The notes beneath the pieces are model-generated. The model saw nothing but the letters and a program-made list of their open reading frames with translations, was not told the DNA's origin and did not search any database. A program made the translations under genes and the position numbers. Positions 44,683-53,247 of a DNA stretch of 64,000 nt are shown here, in pieces; the first letter of the stretch is position 1; the number at the start of each line of letters is the position of its first letter. Source of the stretch: Nocardia farcinica (GTDB taxonomy: Bacteria > Actinomycetota > Actinomycetes > Mycobacteriales > Mycobacteriaceae); NCBI RefSeq assembly GCF_001182745.1, contig NZ_LN868939.1, positions 1,116,001 to 1,180,000 of the forward strand. Reading direction: 5' to 3'.

Positions 44683-45771
44683 ATGACCGGACAGCATCGG
44701 ATCGTCGTTCTTGGCGCGGGGTACGCGGGCCTGTCGGCGGCGCGGCGGCTGGCGAAGAAGGCGCGCGGCGCCCAGGTGACGGTGGTGGACGCGCGGGCGC
44801 AGTTCATCGAACGGGTGCGGCTGCACCAGCGGGTGGCCGGGCAGCCGCTGCGGCAGTGGGAGCTGGCGCGGGTGCTCGGCGACCAGGGCATCGACTTCGT
44901 GTGTGCCCGTGCCACCGACCTCGACCCGGCCGCCCGCACCGTCGGCCTCGACACCGGCCGGGTGCTGAGCTACGACTCGCTGATCTACGCGCTCGGCAGC
45001 ACCGCCCCGCACGACGTCCCCGGTGTGGCCGAGTTCGCCCGGTCGGCGGACACCGCGGACGCCGCGGACTGGCAGGTCGAGGGCGCGGGCCCGGTGGCCA
45101 TCGTGGGCACCGGCGCGACCGGCATCGAACTGTCCACCGAACTCGCCGAATCGCACCCGGGCACCCGGGTGCTGTTGCTCGGCACCGACGAACCGGGGGC
45201 CTGGCTCGGGGCCGAGGCGGTGGCGCACATCCGCGCGGTGCTGGACCGGCTGGGCGTCGAGGTGCGGACCGACGTCAAGGTGGTGGAGGTGACGCCGCAG
45301 GGTCCGCGCCTGGCCGACGGCACCGTCGTCCCGGCGGCCGCGACGGTGTGGGCCACCGGTTTCGCGGTGCCCGACCTGGCGGCCCGCGCCGGCATCGCCG
45401 TGGATGCGCTCGGCCGCGTCCGCACGGACCGGTTCCTGCGCTCGCTCTCGCACCCCGACATCCACGCCGCGGGTGACTGCGCGCTGATCGAGGGCCCCGG
45501 CGGCCGTGAATTGCGGATGGCCTGCGCGACCGCCCTGCCCACCGGCAAACACGCCGCCGACACGGTCGCCGCGCGCCTGCGCGGCGCGCAGCCGGCCGAA
45601 TTGCGCTTCCGCTACTACCTGCAGTGCCTGAGCTTGGGCAGGCAGGACGGCCTCATCCACCAGTTGCGCGCCGACGACACTCCGGGCCGTTTCATGCTGC
45701 GGGGCCGCGCAGCGGCCTTGGTGAAGGAGCAGGTGGTACGCAGCGCGGTGGTCGCGGCGGGACTGCGCTGA
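44683..45771 (+). CDS. FAD-dependent NAD(P)H oxidoreductase (NDH-2/AIF-like)
   Basis: 362 residues with an N-terminal FAD loop IVVLGAGYAGLSAARRLAKKA, a central NAD(P) loop VAIVGTGATGIELSTELAE, and the FAD-binding GD motif DIHAAGDCALIEG. No CxxC is present, so it is of the pyridine-nucleotide dehydrogenase class. ATG 44683 follows a GGAAGGAG site. It lies 79 bp after the ECF41-like sigma gene and is its likely target. Confidence 0.88.
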   Translation: MTGQHRIVVLGAGYAGLSAARRLAKKARGAQVTVVDARAQFIERVRLHQRVAGQPLRQWELARVLGDQGIDFVCARATDLDPAARTVGLDTGRVLSYDSLIYALGSTAPHDVPGVAEFARSADTADAADWQVEGAGPVAIVGTGATGIELSTELAESHPGTRVLLLGTDEPGAWLGAEAVAHIRAVLDRLGVEVRTDVKVVEVTPQGPRLADGTVVPAAATVWATGFAVPDLAARAGIAVDALGRVRTDRFLRSLSHPDIHAAGDCALIEGPGGRELRMACATALPTGKHAADTVAARLRGAQPAELRFRYYLQCLSLGRQDGLIHQLRADDTPGRFMLRGRAAALVKEQVVRSAVVAAGLR

Positions 45772-45777
45772 CCCATC

Positions 45778-45825
45778 CGTCAACTGTAGGTTGACGCACC
45801 GGAGGTCGTCAACCTACAGTTGACG
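45778..45825. promoter_or_regulatory. 19-bp perfect inverted repeats flanking the ribosome binding site of the Clp-N/HTH gene
   Basis: The two arms, 45778-45796 and 45807-45825, are perfect reverse complements, and each is itself a dyad (GTCAAC-TGTAG-GTTGAC). The 10-bp loop contains GGAGGT (45801-45806), and the ATG 45827 follows the right arm. The array can serve as two operator sites at the DNA level or as a strong hairpin that presents or occludes the ribosome binding site. Confidence 0.85.
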
Positions 45826-45826
45826 C

Positions 45827-46558
45827 ATGACCACACCGCAGATTCGTCTCGACGACCTCATCACCGCCATCAAACGAGCCAGGCCCGACAACGTGTTGGA
45901 ACAGCTCTCCGACGCCGTGGTCGCGGCGAACCATCTCGGCGAGGTGGCCGACCATCTGATCGGCCACTTCGTCGACCAGGCCCGTCGCTCCGGGGCGTCC
46001 TGGACCGACATCGGCGCCAGCATGGGCGTGTCCAAGCAGGCCGCCCAGAAGCGTTTCGTGCCGAAGGGGCCCGCCGCCGGGGGCATCGACCCCAACGACG
46101 GGTTCGCCCGCTTCACTCCGCGTGCCCAGCAGGTCGTCATGGCGTCCCAGGAAGCGGCTCGGCTGTCCGGGCACGCCGAGATCAGCGCCGCGCACCTGAT
46201 CCTCGGACTGATGAGCCAGCCGGACGCGCTGGCCATGCGGGAGATCACCGCGCGCGGCGTCACCGAAGACGCGCTGCGCACGGCGGCGGTCGCGGCCTTC
46301 CCGCCCGCGCCGAGCGAGAAGCCCGCCGACAGCGGCTTGATCCCGTTCGCGAGCGACGCCAAGAAGGTCCTCGAGCTGACCTACCGCGAGGCGCTTCGGC
46401 TGGGCCACAACTACATCGGCACCGAACACATCCTGCTCGCGTTGCTCGAGGAGGAGCACGGCGCGGGCCCGCTCAGCGGTCTCGGCATCGACAAGGAGCA
46501 GACCGAGGCGCACCTGGTGGAGGTGCTGTCGCAGCTCGTGGCGAAGGAGTCTTCCTGA
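45827..46558 (+). CDS. Clp N-terminal-domain protein with an HTH-like segment
   Basis: 243 residues: an N-terminal helical HTH-like part (LIGHFVDQARRSGASWTDIGASMGVSKQAAQKRFV) and two Clp-N repeats (RFTPRAQQVVMASQEAARLSGHAEISAAHLILGLM and ...ALRLGHNYIGTEHILLALLEEEHG), with no AAA domain. Clp-N repeats bind substrates or antibiotics in ClpC; here they may sense a signal and control DNA binding. The dyad around its ribosome binding site suggests autoregulation. ATG 45827 is certain. Confidence 0.87.
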   Translation: MTTPQIRLDDLITAIKRARPDNVLEQLSDAVVAANHLGEVADHLIGHFVDQARRSGASWTDIGASMGVSKQAAQKRFVPKGPAAGGIDPNDGFARFTPRAQQVVMASQEAARLSGHAEISAAHLILGLMSQPDALAMREITARGVTEDALRTAAVAAFPPAPSEKPADSGLIPFASDAKKVLELTYREALRLGHNYIGTEHILLALLEEEHGAGPLSGLGIDKEQTEAHLVEVLSQLVAKESS

Positions 46559-46580
46559 CGCTGCCCGTTAAGCTATAGCA

Positions 46581-46880
46581 ATGGCGGATGAGACGGCCGA
46601 GGATTCCGACCTGGTCGCGGGGGAACGCCGGATCGACCTGCTGCGTGCGCTGTCGTACGTGCAGACCGAGTCCGGTCCCGACGGCGAGTACATCGTGCAC
46701 GGCGACCTGCCCCCGGAGGTGGCGCCACCGTTCATCCGGGCCGTCATGCGGGTGGAAGCCGAGCTGTTGCTGCGCGACGCCGAGCTGGTCACCGTGGGCA
46801 ACGAGGAACCGCGTACCCCCGAGGAGCGCCGCACCGACGCCTTCGTCGCGCTGTTGCTGCGGATCGACGACCGTTCCTGA
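46581..46880 (+). CDS. 99-residue conserved-looking acidic protein, unknown
   Basis: Acidic soluble protein reading ERRIDLLRALSYVQTESGPDGEYIVHGDLPPEVAPPFIRAVMRVEAELLLRDAELVTVG, then a short C-terminal helix. No motif, signal or membrane segment. It starts 22 bp after the Clp-N gene on the same strand and may share its transcript; it ends 13 bp before the first CIRCE element. I cannot assign a function. Confidence 0.7.
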   Translation: MADETAEDSDLVAGERRIDLLRALSYVQTESGPDGEYIVHGDLPPEVAPPFIRAVMRVEAELLLRDAELVTVGNEEPRTPEERRTDAFVALLLRIDDRS

Positions 46881-46893
46881 GGGCCGGGCAGAC

Positions 46894-46920
46894 CTTGCAC
46901 TCGCCACCCCCGAGTGCTAG
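46894..46920. promoter_or_regulatory. CIRCE element 1 (HrcA operator) of groEL
   Basis: CTTGCACTC, nine bases, GAGTGCTAG: the 9-9-9 layout of CIRCE, with only minor mismatch to the TTAGCACTC/GAGTGCTAA consensus. It lies in the groEL promoter region. Confidence 0.93.
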
Positions 46921-46928
46921 AAATGGGT

Positions 46929-46955
46929 TTGGCACTCTCGACCTGTGAGTGCCAG
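46929..46955. promoter_or_regulatory. CIRCE element 2 (HrcA operator) of groEL
   Basis: TTGGCACTC, nine bases, GAGTGCCAG, eight bases after CIRCE 1. Arms are fully complementary except the outermost pair or two. Paired CIRCE sites imply tight HrcA repression of groEL. Confidence 0.92.
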
Positions 46956-46968
46956 GTCGGGACGGTGA

Positions 46969-48720
<1,752 letters not shown>

Positions 48721-48752
48721 GTCCCGCCGCACGGCAACACCTTTGAGAGAAC

Positions 48753-48789
48753 CCGAGAGCCGGGCCACCGTCGGTGGCCCGGCTCTCGG
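48753..48789 (+). terminator. 17-bp perfect hairpin after groEL
   Basis: Arms 48753-48769 and 48773-48789 (CCGAGAGCCGGGCCACC and its complement) around a 3-base GTC loop, 33 bp after the groEL stop. No U-run follows, which is common for actinobacterial terminators. Confidence 0.85.
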
Positions 48790-48870
48790 CCGTTCCGGCC
48801 CGGCATACCCGGCCCGCAGGCGGGACGACGCTCGATACAGTCGGTCGGACGACCGACGTGGAGGGAGCCG

Positions 48871-49830
48871 GTGCCGATGAGTACGGACGGGAGCAGACCG
48901 ATCCCGCTGCCCGCCGTCAGCCGCCGTCGCGCGCTGGCCGCCGTGGTGGCCGTGTTCGCCGCCGCCGGGTGCGCGGCGGGCGAGCGAACGGCCGCGCCGC
49001 CGAGTGTCGTCACCACTCCCGCGGGCCCGCCGCCCGCCACCCCGGACGCGCCGCTGCGCATCGCCTACGGCCCGGGCCCCGACCACATCGGCGACCTGTA
49101 TCTCCCCGAGCGCGGCGCCGCGCCGTATCCCGTGGTCGTGATGGTGCACGGCGGCGGCTGGTCGCAGTGGCGCGACCTCGCCGACACCGCCGCCAACTCC
49201 ACAGCGCTGGCCCGGCACGGGGTCGCGGTCTGGAACATCGAATACCGCCGGGTGCGCGGCGGCGGTGGCTGGCCGAGCACGCTCGCCGACGCCGACGACG
49301 CCGTGGAGGCGCTCGCGACGGTGGTCCAGGAACGCTCCGGACACCGGCTCGACCTGGAGCGCGTCCACGTCGCCGGGCATTCCGCCGGTGGGCACTTGGC
49401 CGCGTGGGTGGCGGGCAGGCACACGCTGCCGCCCACGGCGCCGGGTGCGCAGCCGCGCGTCCGGCCGCGCAGCGCGACGCTCATGGCGGGCGTGTTCGAT
49501 CTCGAACTGGCGGTGACCCGCGGCCACGACGCCTTCGTCCGCGCCCTGCTCGACGGCGCGCCGGACGAGGTGCCCGACCGCTACCGGATCGCCTCGCCAA
49601 TCGCGCACCTGCCCGTCGGCATCCGCATCGACGCGCTGCACGGCGACGCCGACCAGGTCGTCTCGATCGAGCAGAGCCGCCGCTACATCGCGGCCGCGCG
49701 CGCGGCGGGCGACAACGCCCACATGCACGAGCTGCCCGGCGTCACACACGCCGACTTCCTCGACGTCGGCTCGCCCGCCTGGGCCGCCGCCCAACGCGTC
49801 ATCCTGCACAACATCGACACCCTGGACTGA
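48871..49830 (+). CDS. Exported alpha/beta-hydrolase lipoprotein (BD-FAE/esterase type)
   Basis: 319 residues. An N-terminal twin-arginine stretch (SRRRALAAVVAVFAAAGC) ends in a lipobox Cys at 34, so it is probably a Tat-exported lipoprotein. The hydrolase shows oxyanion HGGGWSQW, nucleophile GHSAGG, the acid in LHGDADQVV and His in VTHADFLDVG. Related enzymes hydrolyse acyl or feruloyl esters or kynurenine-like amides. GTG 48871 has GGAGGGAG upstream; ATG 48877 is the alternative. Confidence 0.85.
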   Translation: MPMSTDGSRPIPLPAVSRRRALAAVVAVFAAAGCAAGERTAAPPSVVTTPAGPPPATPDAPLRIAYGPGPDHIGDLYLPERGAAPYPVVVMVHGGGWSQWRDLADTAANSTALARHGVAVWNIEYRRVRGGGGWPSTLADADDAVEALATVVQERSGHRLDLERVHVAGHSAGGHLAAWVAGRHTLPPTAPGAQPRVRPRSATLMAGVFDLELAVTRGHDAFVRALLDGAPDEVPDRYRIASPIAHLPVGIRIDALHGDADQVVSIEQSRRYIAAARAAGDNAHMHELPGVTHADFLDVGSPAWAAAQRVILHNIDTLD

Positions 49831-49841
49831 AACCAGCGCAC

Positions 49842-50030
49842 CCGCCTCCGGCCGCTGACCCGCTCAGGCTGTGCTGGATTGTGCCTGTGCGGGGGCGGCC
49901 TGCGTGGTGATGCTGCGCTGCCGCCTCCGGCCGCTGACCCGCTCAGGCGGTGTTTGATTTGCCTGTGCGGGGGCGGCCTGCGTGGTGATGCTGCGCTGCC
50001 GCCTCCGGCCGCTGACCCCCTCAGGCGGTG
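49842..50030. repeat. Two and a half tandem copies of a 78-79-bp unit between convergent genes
   Basis: Units begin CCGCCTCCGG at 49842, 49921 and 49999. The first two are 79 and 78 bp and nearly identical; the third stops at the DUF6585-like gene. The piece shared by all includes CTCAGGCGGTG or a close variant, which in the third copy is the last codons and stop of that gene. The array looks like duplications of this 3' end and its downstream sequence. Confidence 0.9.
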
Positions 50031-50842
50031 GCAGGCAACCGTAGTCGTTCGGCGAGTTCGTTGAAGATGTAGAAATTCGGGATGGTGCCGACCGGGGCGA
50101 GCGAAACCCAGTTGCCGTCCACCTTGATCCGCACCAGTCCGCTGCGCGCGTCGATGAGCTGGACGCGGTCCCACGGATACTGGTCGCCGCGGAACACCAG
50201 CGCGTCGAGATTCAGCGCGAAATCGCCGAAACGCGCGGTGTCGCCTTCGTCGATCACCGTCACCGCGCGCGGCAGTTGGGTGGCGGTGACGGCGGATTGG
50301 ATGGCCCTGGCCCATTCCCGGCCCTCGGCGAAATGGGTTTCGTCGAATCGCGCGTGCGAGCCGTCGGGGCCCGACATCTCCAGGGAGTACTCGATGTGGG
50401 CGGTGTTCTGGAAGGGAATGGCCTGCTGCCGCACTTCGGCGGTGTCCCAGCGGAATCCGGCGACCCGTTCGCCGGAGCGATACACCGTCATGCCGTGCTC
50501 GAAGAGGTCGAGCCGGGCGGCGCGATTGCGGTTGTTGAGCCGGCCTCGGTACAGGGCGAGTCCGGCGGGCACCGCCGCGACCAGCCCGATCGCCGCCCCG
50601 CCACTCACGGCGCCGACGGCCGCGCAGATCACCGCGACGGCGCCGAGACAGCCCGCGACGATGCCGCACCCGCGCACGAACGTATCGCTGACGGGGGCGG
50701 CGAGAAACGTCTGCCGGTGCGCACCGAGTTTCTGGTATTCGGCCATCAGGTGCACGAGCTGCGACAAAGGTACTGTGCGCCGGACCTCGGTTCCGCCCGC
50801 ACCGTCCTCCGGCATACTCGGAGTGGTCAATCGTTCCTCCAT
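50021..50842 (-). CDS. DUF6585-like membrane protein
   Basis: 273 residues: a soluble N-terminus, two hydrophobic segments (GIVAGCLGAVAVICAAVGAVSG and AIGLVAAVPAGLALY), then a PH-like beta-rich domain (LDLFEHGMTVYRSGERVAGFRWDTAEVRQQ...) and DRVQLIDARSGLVRIKVDGNWVSLAPVGTIPNFYIFNELAERL at the end. The pattern fits the DUF6585 family of membrane-anchored proteins of unknown role; the assignment is from memory. ATG 50842 is used, an internal Met at residue 10 is also possible. The stop lies in a tandem repeat. Confidence 0.65.
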   Translation of the reverse strand: MEERLTTPSMPEDGAGGTEVRRTVPLSQLVHLMAEYQKLGAHRQTFLAAPVSDTFVRGCGIVAGCLGAVAVICAAVGAVSGGAAIGLVAAVPAGLALYRGRLNNRNRAARLDLFEHGMTVYRSGERVAGFRWDTAEVRQQAIPFQNTAHIEYSLEMSGPDGSHARFDETHFAEGREWARAIQSAVTATQLPRAVTVIDEGDTARFGDFALNLDALVFRGDQYPWDRVQLIDARSGLVRIKVDGNWVSLAPVGTIPNFYIFNELAERLRLPATA

Positions 50843-50924
50843 GCGGCGGTTTTCATCCGCGCGAAGCGTATTGCACTCGCCCCGATAGCGCTACCGTTGC
50901 GCGCGACTTCCGCCGCCGCGGTAT

Positions 50925-51614
50925 TCAGCCCGCGAGCACGAAGGCGACCAGAAATCCTGCGGCGGTGGCCATTCCGACCCACCAGCCGCCCTCCCGATAG
51001 GCTTCGGGCATCAGGGAATCCGCCAGCACCGCGATCGTCGCACCACCGGCGAACGCCTGGACGACCGCGATATGGGTGGCCGACAGGTTGCCCGACAGCG
51101 CTTTCCCGAGCACGGTCACCGCGACCAGCACCGCCGCCGTCACCGTCCACAGGGCCAGTGCGCGCCGGGCGGAGAAGCCGGGGCGCTGCCGCATCAGCGC
51201 GGCGCCGCCGATCGCCTCGGGCACATTGCCCACCGCCACCGCGACCAGCAGCACCACGCCCGCCTCGGCACTGAGCGAGACACCGAGGGCGGTGTTCTCC
51301 GGGACGCCGTCCAGCACCGTGCCCAGCATCAGGGCCCAGCCGATCGCGCCCGCGCCGAGTTTCGTCTCGATCAGGTGGTTGGCCACCACGTAGACGCCCG
51401 CGCCGAGGAACAGCGCCGCGCCCGCGACCAGCGCGCCGGCCTGCCGGAAGGCGGGGGCGAACAACTCCGAGGAGACCGCCGCGATCATCGTGCCCGCGCC
51501 GAAGGCCATCAGGGAGGCGAGCAGCGGTTTCGGCAACGTCCATCGCAGTCCGATCGCGGCGCCGACCAGCAGCGGAACCGCGGTCCCCAGCCCGTACAGC
51601 AGTGCGGTCGACAT
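50925..51614 (-). CDS. ZIP-family metal transporter
   Basis: 229 residues, eight hydrophobic segments. The ZIP metal-site helices are present: GTVLDGVPENTALG (helix 4, with N and E) and GNVPEAIGGA (helix 5), lacking the classic HxxxE in helix 4. It probably imports or exports divalent metal such as Zn or Fe. ATG 51614 gives MSTALLYGLGTAVPLL. It is divergent from the TetR gene at 51748. Confidence 0.85.
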   Translation of the reverse strand: MSTALLYGLGTAVPLLVGAAIGLRWTLPKPLLASLMAFGAGTMIAAVSSELFAPAFRQAGALVAGAALFLGAGVYVVANHLIETKLGAGAIGWALMLGTVLDGVPENTALGVSLSAEAGVVLLVAVAVGNVPEAIGGAALMRQRPGFSARRALALWTVTAAVLVAVTVLGKALSGNLSATHIAVVQAFAGGATIAVLADSLMPEAYREGGWWVGMATAAGFLVAFVLAG

Positions 51615-51747
51615 GCGGCAACTGTAGGTCAGGATCGGCGGGCCGACCGGGTGCGCGCGGTGGGCGCGCCGCTCGCCGCGCCCACCGGTGCGACGAAGGG
51701 CCCGATCCATGACGAGGGGTTCCCGGCCTTCGGTATTGTCTGGCGCA

Positions 51748-52380
51748 ATGTCACAGGATGCGAATACGGGACGAATGTATGCCGGGCAACCCGTAGAGGA
51801 CCGGCAACGCCAGCGGCGTGCGCGTTTTCTGGAATCAGGACTGACGGTCTTCGCGCGCGACGGATACGCCAACAGCTCGGTGGGCGCCATCTGTAAGGAC
51901 GCCGGACTTTCCTCGCGTCAGTTCTACGAGGAGTTCACCGGCCGCGAGTCCCTGCTGCTCGAGCTCTACGAGCAGATCGACCGGGAATCGCGCGACGCCG
52001 TGGCCGCAGCCCTGGACAAGAACGCCGAGGGGACCGCGCTGGAGCGGATCGATGCCGCCGTGCGCGCCTACATCGAGGCCATCGGCTCGGACCCGCGGAA
52101 GGCGCGGGTCGTCCTGGTCGAGGTGGTCGGCGCCGGGCCGAAGGTGGAGAAGTTCCGCCTGGAGCTGCGCCGCGCGTGGGGCGCGTTGCTGGCCAGTGCG
52201 ACCGAGGACGCCGCATTGCAGGGCGAGATCCCGCCCGGTGACTACGAGATGCGGGTGCTGGCGATCATCGGCGCGGTGAACTACGTCGTCGACTCCTGGA
52301 GCGGCACGGACCCGCGCCCGCCGCTCGACGACGTGATCCGGGTGCTCAGCCGGGTGATCATGGGGGCGGTGCGGGCCTGA
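51748..52380 (+). CDS. TetR/AcrR-family transcriptional regulator
   Basis: 210 residues from ATG 51748. The HTH is at about 22-68: RFLESGLTVFARDGYANSSVGAICKDAGLSSRQFYEEFTGRESLLLELYEQ. The ligand domain follows. It lies six bp before an alpha/beta hydrolase gene on the same strand and is divergent from the ZIP transporter 133 bp away, so it may regulate both. A longer frame upstream lacks support. Confidence 0.9.
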   Translation: MSQDANTGRMYAGQPVEDRQRQRRARFLESGLTVFARDGYANSSVGAICKDAGLSSRQFYEEFTGRESLLLELYEQIDRESRDAVAAALDKNAEGTALERIDAAVRAYIEAIGSDPRKARVVLVEVVGAGPKVEKFRLELRRAWGALLASATEDAALQGEIPPGDYEMRVLAIIGAVNYVVDSWSGTDPRPPLDDVIRVLSRVIMGAVRA

Positions 52381-52385
52381 GCGGT

Positions 52386-53246
52386 ATGCAGACGGTTCCG
52401 ATCCAGGTACCGGACGGCAGCACCGTTCCGGTGCGGCTGATCCCGGCCGAGGGCAGCCATCGGCATCCCGTGACACCCGACGCGCCCCGGCCGGTGGTGG
52501 TGATCATGCCCGGGCTCGGCGTGCCCGGCGCCTACTACGAGGCCGTCGCCCGGCAGCTGGCCCGACGCGGCTTCGACGCCGCGATCGGGGAGCTGCGCGG
52601 CAACGGCGACAGCAGGCCGCGGCCGGGACCGGACAGCACCTACGGCTACCACGAGCTGGTTTCGGTCGATTTCCCGGCCATTTTCGAGGTCGTGCGCAGC
52701 CGCTTCCCGGCCAGTACCCCCTACCTGCTCGGCCACAGCATGGGCGGTCAGTTGTCGGTGATGTACGCCGCGCGGATCCGGGGCAGGCTGGGCGGGCTGA
52801 TCCTGGTCGCCTCCGGCACGCCCTATTACCGCGGCTATCGCGGGCTGGCCGCCCCCGGCCTGCTGTTCGGCACCACCGCCGCCGCGTTGACGGCGAACCT
52901 GGCCGGATTCTGGCCGGGCCACCGGATCACGGTGGGCGGCTTCGGCCCCCAGTCGAAGGTGCTGATCTCGGACTGGGCCCGGCTGGCGCGCACCGGCCGG
53001 TTCGTGCCGGTGGGCGCCGACATCGACTACGAGGAGCGGATCGCGCGGCTGAAGCTGCCGGTGCTGTCGATCACGATGACCGGCGACGAGCTCACCCCGC
53101 CCAGCTCGGCGCGGCATCTGCTGGACAAGATGCCCGCCGCCGAGGTCACCACCTGGCACCAGCCCGAGCCGCTCGGCCACAACGGCTGGATCCCCGATCC
53201 GGTCGCCACCGTCGACCGGATCGAGAAGTGGTTGCGCGACCGCTGA
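52386..53246 (+). CDS. Alpha/beta-hydrolase fold protein
   Basis: 286 residues with nucleophile GHSMGGQLS (Ser about 116), oxyanion region VVIMPGLGVPGAYYEAVARQLARRGFDAA, acid in MTGDELTPPSS and His in PLGHNGWIP. The layout matches serine aminopeptidase/lysophospholipase-like proteins. The substrate is unknown. It is co-transcribed with the TetR regulator upstream and its stop abuts that of the prolyl oligopeptidase gene. Confidence 0.85.
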   Translation: MQTVPIQVPDGSTVPVRLIPAEGSHRHPVTPDAPRPVVVIMPGLGVPGAYYEAVARQLARRGFDAAIGELRGNGDSRPRPGPDSTYGYHELVSVDFPAIFEVVRSRFPASTPYLLGHSMGGQLSVMYAARIRGRLGGLILVASGTPYYRGYRGLAAPGLLFGTTAAALTANLAGFWPGHRITVGGFGPQSKVLISDWARLARTGRFVPVGADIDYEERIARLKLPVLSITMTGDELTPPSSARHLLDKMPAAEVTTWHQPEPLGHNGWIPDPVATVDRIEKWLRDR

Positions 53247-53247
53247 T

